From NCBI GenBank assembly GCA_022511025.1, contig JAFLSI010000002.1, positions 1-56,621 of the forward strand: DNA of 56,621 nucleotides, read 5' to 3'. Shown piece by piece: positions 32,804 through 43,800 of this stretch. The notes below the pieces were generated by a model, which did no database searches, was not told where the DNA came from, and saw nothing but the letters and a program-made list of their open reading frames with translations. Within the stretch, counting starts at the first letter, position 1; every line of letters starts with the position of its first letter. Made by a program: the position numbers and the translations under genes. The DNA comes from Rikenella sp. GTDB taxonomy: Bacteria > Bacteroidota > Bacteroidia > Bacteroidales > Rikenellaceae.

Positions 32804-34795
32804 ATGTTATCCGTAGATAATCTGACCGTATCGTTCGGCGGCACCGACCTGTTCCGCGACATTTCGTTCCTGATCAACGCCAAGGAACGGATCGGTCTCG
32901 TGGGACGGAACGGCGCCGGAAAATCGACCCTGCTGAAGATTATCGCCGGCCTTCAGGCCCCCATCTCCGGGAGCGTATCGAAGAGCGACGACTGCACCAT
33001 CGGCTACCTGCCGCAGCAGATGCGCGTCGCCGACGACACCGACCTCGTTACCGAGTGCGGCAAAGCCTTCACCGAACTGATCCGGCTCGAACAGGAGATC
33101 GCCGCCAGCACCGAAGCGGTTTCCAACCGCACCGATTACGAATCCGACGACTACGCCCGGCTGCTCCACCGGCTCCACGAAGCCACCGAGCGGTACCACC
33201 TCTTGGAGGGCGACAACCGCGAAGCAGAGATCGAGAAAACCCTGTTAGGCTTAGGATTCCGGCGCGAAGAGTTCACCCGTCCCACCTCCACCTTTTCCGG
33301 CGGCTGGCGGATGCGGATCGAATTAGCCAAGCTGCTCCTGCGGAAGCCCACCCTTTTTCTGCTCGACGAGCCGACCAACCACCTCGACATCGAAAGCATC
33401 CAGTGGCTCGAAAGCTATTTGCAGAACTACGGCGGCGCCGTGATTCTCATTTCGCACGACCGCGCCTTTTTGGACAACGTAACGAACCGGACGATCGAAC
33501 TGGCCTGCGGGCGGGCGACCGACTACAAAGTTTCGTACAGCCGGTACGTCGAGTTGCGCGCCGAACGGAGGCAGCAGCAGCGGGCCGCTTACGAGAACCA
33601 GCAGCGGATGATCGAAAAGACCGAAGAGTTCATCGAACGGTTCCGGTACAAGCCCACCAAATCGAACCAAGTGCAGTCCCGGATCAAACAGCTCGAAAAG
33701 CTCGACCGGATCGAGATCGAAGAGGAGGAGACCACAGCCCTCAACATCCGGTTTCCCGCCGCACCGCGGTCGGGACAGATCGTCGTCGAAGCCAAGGAGG
33801 CCGGCATGACCTTTCCCGCACGGGATCATACAGCAGCGAAACAGGTCTTTTCCGGCGCCAACATTTCGGTGGAGCGGGGCGAGAAGGTAGCCCTCGTGGG
33901 GCGGAACGGAGAGGGGAAGACCACTTTCGTGCGAATGGTGCTGAACGAAATCGCCGCCACCGAAGGTTCGGTCCGAACCGGCCACAACGTCCGGATCGGT
34001 TACTTCGCCCAGAACCAGGATGATTTGATGGACGGCGAGTTCACCGTGTTCGACACGTTGGACCGCGTGGCAGTGGGCGAGATCCGGACACGGCTGCGGG
34101 ACATACTCGGCGCATTTCTTTTCCGCGGCGAGGAGATCGACAAGAAAGTCAAGGTGTTGAGCGGCGGCGAACGATCGCGGTTGGCCTTGGCGCGGCTGAT
34201 GTTGGAGCCGTACAACCTGCTGATCCTCGACGAACCCACCAACCACATGGACATGCGGTCGAAAGACATTCTGAAGCAAGCCCTGCTGGCTTACGACGGA
34301 ACCGTGCTGGTGATTTCGCACGACCGCGAATTTTTGGACGGCTTGGTGAGCAAAGTGTACGAATTTCGCAACGGGCGGGTCAAAGAGTATTTAGGCGGCA
34401 TTTACGACTTTCTGCGGGCCCGGCAGATCGAGAACATGCGGGAGATCGAGCGGAGCGCGGCACCCTCCGCCGCTGCGGATAAAAAACAGACTGCCGACAG
34501 GAAACAGGCCGCCGCACCCCCGCCGGAGAAAACGAGACGGCCGGAGCTGTCGTATGCCGAGAAGAAAGAGCGGGACCGGCAGCAGACACGGCTGCGAAAC
34601 GCCGTGGCCAAGTTGGAGGGCGAGATTGCCGAATTGGAGCAGGCTGCCGCGGCGTTGGAGAACCGGTTGATGGATCCGGAGCAGTACACGCTGGCTCTGT
34701 TCGAGGAGTACAACCAGTTGAAGACCCGGTTAGACGACCGGATGCGGGAGTGGGCCGAAACGACTGAAAAATTGGAACAGCATGGGATACGATAA
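32804..34795 (+). CDS. ABC-F family ATPase (YdiF/Uup-like)
   Basis: A 663-residue soluble protein with two ABC domains and no membrane segments. NBD1 has GRNGAGKSTLLK (about residue 37), signature FSGGWRMRIELA and LDEPTNHLDIE. The linker (about 240-300) carries the arm and P-site-tRNA-interaction-like segment rich in Arg/Gln. NBD2 has GRNGEGKTTFVR, signature LSGGERSRLALA and LDEPTNHMDM. The C-terminal ~110 residues are a low-complexity Ala/Lys/Pro stretch and a coiled coil, as in Uup/YdiF-type ABC-F proteins. The family works on ribosomes as translation factors. It overlaps rlmB by 14 bases. Confidence 0.9.
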   Translation: MLSVDNLTVSFGGTDLFRDISFLINAKERIGLVGRNGAGKSTLLKIIAGLQAPISGSVSKSDDCTIGYLPQQMRVADDTDLVTECGKAFTELIRLEQEIAASTEAVSNRTDYESDDYARLLHRLHEATERYHLLEGDNREAEIEKTLLGLGFRREEFTRPTSTFSGGWRMRIELAKLLLRKPTLFLLDEPTNHLDIESIQWLESYLQNYGGAVILISHDRAFLDNVTNRTIELACGRATDYKVSYSRYVELRAERRQQQRAAYENQQRMIEKTEEFIERFRYKPTKSNQVQSRIKQLEKLDRIEIEEEETTALNIRFPAAPRSGQIVVEAKEAGMTFPARDHTAAKQVFSGANISVERGEKVALVGRNGEGKTTFVRMVLNEIAATEGSVRTGHNVRIGYFAQNQDDLMDGEFTVFDTLDRVAVGEIRTRLRDILGAFLFRGEEIDKKVKVLSGGERSRLALARLMLEPYNLLILDEPTNHMDMRSKDILKQALLAYDGTVLVISHDREFLDGLVSKVYEFRNGRVKEYLGGIYDFLRARQIENMREIERSAAPSAAADKKQTADRKQAAAPPPEKTRRPELSYAEKKERDRQQTRLRNAVAKLEGEIAELEQAAAALENRLMDPEQYTLALFEEYNQLKTRLDDRMREWAETTEKLEQHGIR

Positions 34796-35726
34796 CGACA
34801 AACCGTTGAAAAGCCGTTTTTACCGGCGGCCGTCGGATGCCGAGAGTCGGGACCTTCCGGCGCCTCAACGCCGGACGACACCACAGCCGCAGCGAATGCA
34901 CAGCCACGGAGCACACCCCGACCGCAAAAGGCCGGAGAGAGCGGCGCCGGAGAACCTCATCTTCGGGATTCATCCGGTGCGCGAAGCGATCGAAGCGGGG
35001 ACCGGTATCGAAAAGATCTATTTTCGGAAAAGCGCCGGCGAAGTGCTTTCGCCGCAGGAGCGGGCCGGCGTCGGTGCATTGAATGCGCTGCGGACGCAGG
35101 CGGCAGAGGCCGACATACACATCCAGGAGGTGCCTGTCGAAAAACTCGACCGGCTGACCCGCCACGGCAACCACCAAGGGGTGGTTGCCGTGGCGGCGGC
35201 CATCGCCTACCGGGAGATCAACGAACTGGCCGAAGCGATAGAGGCGCAGATCGAGGCCGGCGAGGCACCGGTCGTCGTGGTGCTGGACTCCGTTACCGAC
35301 ATCCGCAACTTCGGCGCGATCGCCCGGAGCGCCGAGTGTGCAGGGGTGGCGGCACTCATTGTACCGGCCAAGCACGCAGCCCCGGTCAATGCCGAAGCGA
35401 TCAAGAGTTCGGCGGGGGCCTTGAACCTGATTCCGGTCTGCCGGGCGGGATCGCTCAGGGGGGCCGTCTCGCTGCTCAAAGGGATCGGCATGCAGTGCGT
35501 GGCGGCCACGGAGAAAAGCAACACCTTGATCTACGAAGTCGATTTCGTGCAGCCGACCGTGATCGTCATGGGGGCGGAAGACCGGGGAATCTCGCGCGAC
35601 CTGCTGAACCTGTGCGACGTACAGGCCGGGATCCCGCTCGCCGGACGGATCGAATCGCTGAACGTCAGCGCGGCAGCCGCCGTGATTCTCTTCGAATCCC
35701 GGCGACAGCGCTTCGAGCGGAGTTGA
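34782..35726 (+). CDS. rlmB: 23S rRNA (guanosine(2251)-2'-O)-methyltransferase RlmB, SPOUT family
   Basis: A 314-residue protein. The first ~60 residues are a basic, disordered Arg/Pro-rich extension (about residues 5-50) not present in E. coli RlmB. An L30e-like substrate domain follows (LIFGIHPVREAIEAG), then the SpoU methyltransferase domain with the three motifs NFGAIARSAECAGV, IVMGAEDRGISRDLL and IPLAGRIESLNVSAAAAV forming the knotted SAM site. RlmB versus another TrmH-family target cannot be fully separated by eye. It overlaps the ABC-F gene. Confidence 0.87.
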   Translation: MGYDNDKPLKSRFYRRPSDAESRDLPAPQRRTTPQPQRMHSHGAHPDRKRPERAAPENLIFGIHPVREAIEAGTGIEKIYFRKSAGEVLSPQERAGVGALNALRTQAAEADIHIQEVPVEKLDRLTRHGNHQGVVAVAAAIAYREINELAEAIEAQIEAGEAPVVVVLDSVTDIRNFGAIARSAECAGVAALIVPAKHAAPVNAEAIKSSAGALNLIPVCRAGSLRGAVSLLKGIGMQCVAATEKSNTLIYEVDFVQPTVIVMGAEDRGISRDLLNLCDVQAGIPLAGRIESLNVSAAAAVILFESRRQRFERS

Positions 35727-35820
35727 CCACAGCCGCCGGCCCTTTTCGGAAGCGGCGCTTTCGGAATCCCGGACAAGCATAAAAAAGCGGCCGAATGAGG
35801 CGCGGAGCCGAAAAAAGTTC

Positions 35821-35828
35821 TATATTTG
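35821..35828 (+). promoter_or_regulatory. -7 element upstream of uppS
   Basis: TATATTTG matches TAnnTTTG; predicted leader about 70 nt. No clear -33 element. Confidence 0.45.
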
Positions 35829-35906
35829 CGTGTTGCACAGTCTCCGCACAGAGCCGGAATGCTCTGCGAGAGCCGGGAAAAGACCGGGAGACGACGCACC
35901 GGGAGT

Positions 35907-36653
35907 ATGGCACAAAACGACAACCACACCGCATCGCGACCTGCGTTGAACGCTGTACCGCGCCACGTGGCCATCATCATGGACGGCAACGGCCGGTGGG
36001 CGAAAGGGCGCGGCGAGGAGCGGCTCTACGGACACCGGCACGGCGTGGACGCCGTGCGCGAAGTGGTTCGGACCGCAGCGGAAGTCGGGATCGAATATCT
36101 GACCGTCTACGCCTTCTCCACCGAGAACTGGGGACGGCCGGAGGCAGAGGTGGACGGAATCATGGCACTGATTGCGAACGCCATTCTCGCCGAACTCGAC
36201 ACGTTGACTGGAGCCGGAATCCGGATGCGGTTCATCGGCGACACCGGGTCGCTGCCGGAAAACCTCCGCGCCAGCATCCGAACGGCCGAAAACACAGCGA
36301 TTCCGAAAGAACGGCTACGAATGACGCTGAACGTAGCGGTCAACTACAGCGCCCGGTGGGAGCTGGCCGAAGCCGCGAGACAGATCGGAGAATCGGTGTG
36401 CCGGGGCGTACTGAGTCCGGAGGAGATCACCCCGGAGTTGATTTCGGACCACCTGACGACCCGCGGGATGCCGGATCCGGAACTCCTGATCCGCACCAGC
36501 GGCGAGCAGCGCCTGAGCAACTTTCTGCTGTGGCAGCTCTCGTACACCGAACTGTACTTTACCGACACCCTTTGGCCGGAGTTCGGACGCGACGGCCTGT
36601 TGGCCGCCCTGCACGAATACGAACAGCGCGAACGGCGTTTCGGACGCCTGTAA
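35907..36653 (+). CDS. uppS: Isoprenyl transferase (undecaprenyl diphosphate synthase)
   Basis: A 248-residue cis-prenyltransferase making the C55 carrier lipid for peptidoglycan and surface polymers. Start ATG 35907 (MAQNDNHTASRP). The catalytic Asp is in HVAIIMDGNGRWAKGRG, followed by GHRHGVDAVR, YLTVYAFSTENW, and the C-terminal diphosphate-binding RTSGEQRLSNFLLWQLSYTE. Normal length. It heads the uppS-bamA-ompH cluster, 61 bases before bamA. Confidence 0.95.
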   Translation: MAQNDNHTASRPALNAVPRHVAIIMDGNGRWAKGRGEERLYGHRHGVDAVREVVRTAAEVGIEYLTVYAFSTENWGRPEAEVDGIMALIANAILAELDTLTGAGIRMRFIGDTGSLPENLRASIRTAENTAIPKERLRMTLNVAVNYSARWELAEAARQIGESVCRGVLSPEEITPELISDHLTTRGMPDPELLIRTSGEQRLSNFLLWQLSYTELYFTDTLWPEFGRDGLLAALHEYEQRERRFGRL

Positions 36654-36714
36654 ATAACCGGCCGCAGCGACCGGCAAGACCGGTTCCGGACAGCGGCCCA
36701 CACGACACACACGA

Positions 36715-39312
36715 ATGAGGATGACAAGACGACAGCTTTTCACGATACTGGCCTTGGCGATAGGGAGTTCGACGTCGGTCTCGGCACAGCAGATCGCCAC
36801 CCCGGACTCCATATCGAAAGCGATGGAGAGCGTGATGCCGGTCTACGACTCGCTGCTCGGCCGGCCGGTGGACGAAGAGTTGGGCGTTTTGCCGCGCGTG
36901 GACTACAGCGGGACGCCCAAAACATACATCGTCGGGAAGATCCGCGTGCACGGAGCGGTGGCGGTCGACCCGCAGATGATTATCGACAACCTGGCGATCG
37001 CCGCGGGCGACACCATTACCGTGCCCGGCGACGCGATTACGATCGCCACGCGCGGACTGCTCGACCGGCGCTTTTTCGCCAACATGAAAGTCGGAACCTC
37101 GTTTCGGGCCGACACCATCGACCTCGACTTCTACGTACGCGAACGGATGCAGGTGCGCGGCTGGGACTTCGTCGGAGCCAAAAACACCGAGCGGAAAGAT
37201 CTGGAAGAGAAACTGCGGCTCAGGCAGAACAGCGAACTCTCGGACTACCTGCTGACCACCTGCATGAACCTCATCCGCAAGTACTACGACGAAAAAGCCT
37301 TCCGGCATGCCAAGATCAGCTACACCGTTACGCCCGACACCTTGGTGCAGACGGCCGTACTGGTCCATTTCCATATCGACCGCGGAGACAAAGTGCGGAT
37401 CGGAGAGATCGAATTTGCCGGGAACGACCACCTGTCGGCCAAAAAGCTCACCCGGTCGATGAAAAAGACCCACAAAGTCGGAATCAACTTCCTGCGCAAC
37501 ACCAAATTCAACGAAAAAGACTTCGAAGGGGATTTGGACAACATCCGGAACTACGCCCGGTCGCAGGGGTACCGCGATGTGGTGATCACGAAAGACTCCC
37601 TCTACGCCATCCCGGGAAAGCCGAAACGGTTAGGGATATACATCGCGATGGAAGAGGGCGACAAGTACCACTACCGGAATATTACGTGGTTAGGGAATAC
37701 CCTCTACCCCACCTCGGTGCTGGAACAGACCCTGGGGCTGCAACACGGCGACGTGTACGACAGCGAAGCGATGAACAAGCGGCTCAACGGAATGGACCCG
37801 ACCGACATGTCCATTGCCAACACCTATAAGGATCGCGGCTATCTGGCCTTTTCAGCCGAACCGGTCGAGACCGTCGTGCCGGGCGACTCCGTGGACGTCG
37901 AAATCCGGATCGTGGAAGGGAGCCAGTTCCGAATCAAAAACGTAACATTCGACGGGAATACGCGCACCAACGACCACGTGATCCGGCGCGAACTCTCGAC
38001 CCTGCCGGGCGAACTCTACAGCCAGTCCCTGTTGATGCGGACCTACCAGCGGCTCGCTTCGATGGGCCAGTTCGACGCCCAGACCCTGCTGCCGAACGTC
38101 AACCCGAATATCCAGCAGGAGTTGGTGGACATCAACTACTCGCTCAAAGAGGTGCCCAACGACCAGCTCGAACTCTCCGGCGGCTGGGGAGCCGGGATGT
38201 TTATCGCCTCGGTGGGGATCAACTTCACGAACGTCTCGCTGCGCAACTTCTTCAACAAAAAAGCCTGGCGGCCCTATCCCGCGGGGGACAACCAGACCAT
38301 CGGGCTGAAAGTCCAGACCAACGGGAGTTATTACCGGGCCTTGTCGGTGAATTTCATCGAACCGTGGCTCGGCGGACGGAAGCCGACCTCGTTCTCCGTC
38401 TCGTTCTACACCTCGCGCGAGACCAACGCCTACTACTTAGGCCAGAAAGCCACCGCCCACTTCGGGACATTGGGCGGAACGGTCGGAATCGGGAAGCGAC
38501 TCAACTGGCCCGACCCCTACTTTACGATGTCCGTCGGGCTGACGATGCAGACCTACCGGCTCTACAACTGGGACTACTTCATCGTCAAAGACGGGACGTG
38601 CAACACACTGGCCCTGAACCTCGGCCTGACCCGCAACTCGGTGGACGACATCATGCAGTATCCGACCACCGGATCGAAATTCGACCTCTCGGTGGCCCTG
38701 ACCCCGCCGTGGTCGGCATTCGACGGCAAGGACTACAGCAAACCCATGACCGACCGCGAACGCTACCACTGGATCGAATACCACAAATGGAAACTCAACG
38801 CACAGTGGTTCGTACCCCTTTCGGCCAACAACAAATTGGTGCTGATGGCCCGGGCGCAATTCGGCTATTTGGGCCATTACAACAAATACAGACTCTCCCC
38901 GTTCGAAGGATTCGAGATGGGAGGCGACGGGCTGACCGGGTACAGCATGTACGGGGTCGAAACCGTCGGGCTGCGCGGTTACAAGGAGGATGCTTTGACC
39001 CCGATGGCGAACTACGGGATCTATGCCCGGATTTTCAGCAAATACACGATCGAGATGCGCTACCCGTTAGTGCGGACGGCCGGGACCTTGGTCTATGCGC
39101 TGGCGTTCGGCGAAGCGGGGAATGCGTTCAACACCCTGGCCGAATTCAAACCCTTCAGTTTGAAACGGTCGGCAGGGATCGGGCTGCGCGTCTACCTGCC
39201 CTACTTAGGGATGCTCGGGATCGACTGGGGCTACGGCTTCGACCAGACCACCGAATCGAACGGAAAAGCCTCCGGCGGAAAATTCAGCTTCTCGTTGGGA
39301 CAAACGTTCTAA
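36715..39312 (+). CDS. bamA: Outer membrane protein assembly factor BamA
   Basis: An 865-residue outer-membrane protein with signal peptide (FTILALAIGSSTSVSAQ). Five POTRA domains span about residues 65-430; recognisable starts are YIVGKIRVHGAVAVDP, MQVRGWDFVGAKNTE, VRIGEIEFAGNDHLSAKKL, YHYRNITWLGNTLYP and FRIKNVTFDGNTRTND. The 16-strand barrel follows (GGWGAGMFIASVGINFTN and on), ending FSFSLGQTF with terminal Phe. It inserts beta-barrels into the outer membrane. Followed by ompH after 42 bases, the usual Bacteroidetes order. Confidence 0.95.
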   Translation: MRMTRRQLFTILALAIGSSTSVSAQQIATPDSISKAMESVMPVYDSLLGRPVDEELGVLPRVDYSGTPKTYIVGKIRVHGAVAVDPQMIIDNLAIAAGDTITVPGDAITIATRGLLDRRFFANMKVGTSFRADTIDLDFYVRERMQVRGWDFVGAKNTERKDLEEKLRLRQNSELSDYLLTTCMNLIRKYYDEKAFRHAKISYTVTPDTLVQTAVLVHFHIDRGDKVRIGEIEFAGNDHLSAKKLTRSMKKTHKVGINFLRNTKFNEKDFEGDLDNIRNYARSQGYRDVVITKDSLYAIPGKPKRLGIYIAMEEGDKYHYRNITWLGNTLYPTSVLEQTLGLQHGDVYDSEAMNKRLNGMDPTDMSIANTYKDRGYLAFSAEPVETVVPGDSVDVEIRIVEGSQFRIKNVTFDGNTRTNDHVIRRELSTLPGELYSQSLLMRTYQRLASMGQFDAQTLLPNVNPNIQQELVDINYSLKEVPNDQLELSGGWGAGMFIASVGINFTNVSLRNFFNKKAWRPYPAGDNQTIGLKVQTNGSYYRALSVNFIEPWLGGRKPTSFSVSFYTSRETNAYYLGQKATAHFGTLGGTVGIGKRLNWPDPYFTMSVGLTMQTYRLYNWDYFIVKDGTCNTLALNLGLTRNSVDDIMQYPTTGSKFDLSVALTPPWSAFDGKDYSKPMTDRERYHWIEYHKWKLNAQWFVPLSANNKLVLMARAQFGYLGHYNKYRLSPFEGFEMGGDGLTGYSMYGVETVGLRGYKEDALTPMANYGIYARIFSKYTIEMRYPLVRTAGTLVYALAFGEAGNAFNTLAEFKPFSLKRSAGIGLRVYLPYLGMLGIDWGYGFDQTTESNGKASGGKFSFSLGQTF

Positions 39313-39354
39313 CCGGCATACATAACAACCGAAAAATCAAACAACACACAGACC

Positions 39355-39882
39355 ATGAAAATCGCACAGAAACTGACACTGACATTCGCTGTAGCAGCAG
39401 CGTTCCTGTTTATCGGTACCGGCTCGGCCAGCGCACAGAAATTCGGTTACCTCAACATGGAGGAGTTGCTGGCAACCATGCCCGAAACCGACTCCGTACA
39501 GAAGAAAGTCATGGACTTGGGGAAAGAGTTGGAAGAACAGTTCACCGTCATGCGGACCGAATACACCAACAAAGCACAGGATCTGGCCAATAACTTGAAC
39601 ACGATGTCCGAGACCGTCCGCAAACAGAAGGAAAAAGACCTCTTCGACCTGCAAACCCGGTTGGAAGAGTTCCAGCAGTCGGCTCAGCAGGAGATTCAAA
39701 GCAAACAGATCGAATGGATCAAACCGGTGATCGACAAGGCACAGGAAGCCATCTCCAAAGTGGCGAAAGAACAGGGGCTGACCGCAGTATTCAATTTGAG
39801 TTCCAATGCACTGGTCTATCAGAACGAGGCACAGATGGTCAACATGCTGCCGTTGGTGAAGCAGTCGCTGGGGATTAAGTAA
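39355..39882 (+). CDS. ompH: OmpH/Skp family periplasmic chaperone
   Basis: A 175-residue protein with signal peptide ending in GSASAQ. The mature protein starts KFGYLNMEELLATMPETDSV, the family hallmark, and is then mostly long charged helices (coiled-coil arms, about residues 55-130) as in the Skp trimer. It holds unfolded outer-membrane proteins for BamA. It ends the uppS-bamA-ompH unit before a strong terminator. Confidence 0.92.
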   Translation: MKIAQKLTLTFAVAAAFLFIGTGSASAQKFGYLNMEELLATMPETDSVQKKVMDLGKELEEQFTVMRTEYTNKAQDLANNLNTMSETVRKQKEKDLFDLQTRLEEFQQSAQQEIQSKQIEWIKPVIDKAQEAISKVAKEQGLTAVFNLSSNALVYQNEAQMVNMLPLVKQSLGIK

Positions 39883-39928
39883 GGGGTATAGCGAGAACAC
39901 AGGGCTGACCTGGTTACCCTATTGTGCT

Positions 39929-39965
39929 GTCGCGTCCGAAATTTTTCGGACGCGACCGCTTTTTT
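39929..39965 (+). terminator. Terminator after ompH
   Basis: Perfect 12-bp stem (GTCGCGTCCGAA / TTCGGACGCGAC) followed by CGC and six T residues. The T-run runs directly into the murI -7 element. Confidence 0.8.
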
Positions 39966-39966
39966 G

Positions 39967-39974
39967 TATCTTTG
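39967..39974 (+). promoter_or_regulatory. -7 element of murI promoter
   Basis: TATCTTTG, 23 bases before the murI ATG; the -33 region falls inside the upstream terminator stem. Confidence 0.5.
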
Positions 39975-39997
39975 CTAATTGTAACCGCAGAGAAGCA

Positions 39998-40807
39998 ATG
40001 GCAATCGACAAACACGCTCCGATCGGCATCATCGACTCCGGCGTAGGCGGCATCAGCGTTTGGGCCGAGATCGTCCGGCAGCTGCCGTTCGAGAGCGTCG
40101 TCTACTGGGCCGACAGCGCCCATTGTCCATACGGCGGACGGACACAGGAAGAGATCATCCGACTGGTTCGCCCCGGCGTCGAGACCTTGATTCGGGCCGG
40201 CGTCAAACTCATCGTCATCGCCTGCAACACCGCGACCACAGCCGCCATCGCCACCTTGCGGGCAGAGTGGCCGCAGCTGCCCTTCGTCGGACTGGAACCC
40301 GCCGTGAAACCGGCCGCACGGGCGACACGCAGCGGCATTGTAGGCGTGCTCGGCACCGCTTATACCGTGCACAGCGAGATGTTCCGGCGGACCGCCGAGA
40401 AATACGCTTCAGGCGTGCAGATTATCGCCACCGCTGGGAACGGACTCGTCGAACTGGTCGAAAGCGGCAGAGAAGAGACCCCGGAAGCCGAACGGTTGCT
40501 GCGACAGTATATCGAGCCGATGCTCACCGCCGGAGCGGATCAGTTGGTGCTGGCCTGCACCCACTTTCCGCTGTTGCGCGCGACGATCCGCCGCGTGATC
40601 GGTCCCCGGTCCGTAGCCGTCATCGACCCTGCACCCGCAATTGCGCGGCACACCGCAGATTTGCTGCGCGAGCACAACCTGCTGACCGACCGGACGACAC
40701 CGGGCGAAAGGCGATTTATGAGCAGCGGCACACCCGCCGACACCGAACGGCTCCGGCAGCAGGCCCAACGATACGAAAACACGACATGGCAGCAAAACGA
40801 CAGATAG
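39998..40807 (+). CDS. murI: Glutamate racemase
   Basis: A 269-residue cytoplasmic enzyme making D-glutamate for peptidoglycan. Catalytic Cys pair: IACNTATTAAIATL and LACTHFPLLR. The acid residue lies in GIIDSGVGG, with the substrate loop WADSAHCPYGGR. Normal length. Its last 22 bases overlap the start of ftsK. Confidence 0.95.
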   Translation: MAIDKHAPIGIIDSGVGGISVWAEIVRQLPFESVVYWADSAHCPYGGRTQEEIIRLVRPGVETLIRAGVKLIVIACNTATTAAIATLRAEWPQLPFVGLEPAVKPAARATRSGIVGVLGTAYTVHSEMFRRTAEKYASGVQIIATAGNGLVELVESGREETPEAERLLRQYIEPMLTAGADQLVLACTHFPLLRATIRRVIGPRSVAVIDPAPAIARHTADLLREHNLLTDRTTPGERRFMSSGTPADTERLRQQAQRYENTTWQQNDR

Positions 40808-43800
40808 ACAGCATAGCCGAACGTGCCGTTCGGGCACCTCGTCCGGTCGCCCCGTCCGATAGCCGGGCTGCGGGGGCGTCGTCCCGTCGGGCTGCCGACC
40901 CATCCGGATCGGCACGGACCGGGAAGCCGGCCGGAGCAGCGAAGCGGCCCGATAGAGCCGGAGCGAAAAGCGACCGGTTGCGGACCGACCGCGTGCAACG
41001 CGTTGCGAACCGGAGCGCCCTGCGCGGTTCCGGGAGCGCGGTATCGGACACAACGGCGAATCCGCAGAAGAAACAGAGTCCGGCCGGCCGGCAGCCGGCA
41101 CGCCAACCGGCTCCCAAAACCGAACAGGCCTCGGACCGCTACATCTGGCCCAGCCTGATGCTGCTCTTTCTGGCCGGCTACCTCGCCGTCTCCGCCATTT
41201 CGTACCTCATCTACTGGGATGTAGACCAAAATATCGCCACCTGGGGCCACCTCTTTGCCAACCCGAAGCAAGACGCCATGAACTGGGGCGGGCGGATCGG
41301 AGCGATTCTCGCCGACAGCATCGTCGGCCGGTGGTTCGGCATCTTCGGCGAGCTGTTCGCCCTGCTCGTCTTTTTCTTCTCGATCAAACTGATGCGGCTG
41401 CGTTCGATGCGGCTGCGGCGCGCCATCCGTTCGACCCTGCTGTTGATGATCATCGGCTCGATCGCCGCCGGACACTTCTGGGGGGCCGATCCGCAGGTTT
41501 TCGGCAGCGGCTGGGGAGGGGCACACGGCGTCTTCGTCGCCCAATGGTTAGAAGCCATGATCGGCTACGAAGGGACATCGCTGTTGGTGATCGTTTTGTC
41601 GGTCGGGACACTCTACTACGCCAACGGATGGCTGATCCGGCAATGGGCCGCACAGTGGAAAGCATACAGCCGGCGCAAACGGGAAGAACGTCGCGTGCGG
41701 AGCGAAATGGCCCGGATAGCCGCTCAGGAACGCATGCTCCGGATGCGGGCCGCGATGGAGCGTCAGCGAGAAGCGATGGCAGCCTTTCAGTCGGCACAAC
41801 CGATCCCCCAGCCTCCGGCGGCCACCCCTCCGGACACGCCGGAACCGCCCGAAGCGAAGCCGCAGGCAGCAGAGCCGCCGATTCCGCCTCAATCTCAACC
41901 CGCGGCGCATCCTGTGCCGGAGCCGTACGTGCCGGCTCCTGCCGAGCGGAACCGTTTGGTGGCGAACTACGACGGATCGTGGGGCTACTTGGTCGGATAC
42001 GACGGCTGGGGGCAGCCGGTCGTTTACAGTTTCGACCGGGAGACCTACTATTACAATCTCTACTACCCCTCCGGTTACGATTCCGCCGGTTATCCGACCG
42101 CACCGGAAGAGCACCCGGAGGCGGCACCTTCGGTGAACGAGGAGGAGGTCCGGTTCACGGTTGCTTCCCGGCCGCCGGCGGAACCGGAAGAACCCGCACG
42201 GCCGACGCCCCGCCCCCTGCAACCGGATGAAGACCCGGGCTTCATCGTCGAGCAGCCCGAAGAGGAGCAAGTGGACGACGAGGTGATCAACAGCAGCGAC
42301 CTGTACGACCCGACTCTGGAGCTTTCGCACTACCGGAAACCGCCGGTGGAGCTGCTCGACGACCACACCAAGCGCGTTACCGTAACCGACGCCGAATTAG
42401 TCGAAAACAAAAACCGGATCGTTACCACACTGGAAAACTTCGGTATCCGGATCGACACCATCGAAGCAACGATCGGGCCGACCGTAACGCTGTACGAAAT
42501 CGTCCCCGCACCGGGGGTCCGGATCAGCAAAATCAAGAACTTGGAAGACGACATTGCGCTGAGTCTGGCCGCACTCGGTATCCGGATCATCGCCCCGATA
42601 CCGGGCAAGGGGACGGTCGGGATCGAAGTGCCCAACAAGGACAAGGAGGTCGTTTCGATGTACTCGGTCATCAAATCGCCCCGGTTCCACGACTCGCGGG
42701 CCGACCTGCCGGTGGCATTGGGCAAGACGATCCAGAACGAAACCTTCGTGTTCGACCTCGCCAAGATGCCCCACCTGTTGGTGGCCGGGGCGACGGGTCA
42801 GGGGAAATCGGTGGGGCTGAACGCGATCATCACCTCACTCCTGTACAAGAAGCATCCGGCCGAGCTGAAATTCATCCTCGTCGACCCGAAGAAGGTCGAG
42901 CTGACCCTGTATGCCAAGCTCGAAAAGCACTTCTTAGCCAAGATGCCGGCCGAGGAGGAGGCCATCATTACCGACACCCAGAAGGTGATCTACACCCTCA
43001 ACTCGATCTGCATCGAGATGGACGCCCGGTACGACCTGCTCAAGGCGGCCAAAGTGCGGAACATCAAGGAGTACAACGAGAAATTCATCAACCGGCGCCT
43101 CAATCCGGAGAAGGGGCACCGCTACCTGCCCTACTTCGTGGTGATCGTGGACGAATTCGCCGACCTGATCATGACCGCCGGCCGGGAGATCGAGACCCCG
43201 ATCGCCCGGATCGCACAGCTGGCGCGGGCCGTGGGGATCCACCTGATTATCGCCACCCAGCGGCCGACGACCAACATCATTACGGGGGTCATCAAAGCCA
43301 ACTTCCCCGCCCGGATCGCATTCCGCGTAACCAGCATGATCGACTCGCGCACCATTCTCGACCAGCCGGGCGCCAACCAGTTAGTCGGACGCGGCGACAT
43401 GCTCATCTCGACAGGAAGCGAAATGACCCGCGTGCAGTGCGCCTTTATCGACACGCCGGAGGTGGAGCGGATCACCGACCACATCGAGCGCCAGCAGGGT
43501 TACCCGTCGGCGTACGAGCTGCCCGAATACACCCCGGAGGGCGAGGAGTCCGGGGCGGTGTCGGGAAGCGACCTGCTGGCCAAACGCGACTCGCTGTTCG
43601 AGGAGGTGGCCCGGTACGTAGTGGCCAATCAACAGGGATCGGCCTCGACCATCCAGCGGAAATTCTCGATCGGCTTCAACCGCGCCGGACGGCTGATCGA
43701 CCAGTTGGAAGCGGCCGGCATCGTGGGACACAGCGAAGGGGGGGGGAAACCGCGGCAAGTGCTGGTCAACGACCCGATGTCGCTCGAAACGATACTCGAC

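Noticed and set aside
40060-40785. N-terminal extension of ftsK across murI
   Set aside because: The extension lies wholly inside murI in another frame and is Arg-rich nonsense; the ATG at 40786 starts the normal FtsK N terminus.
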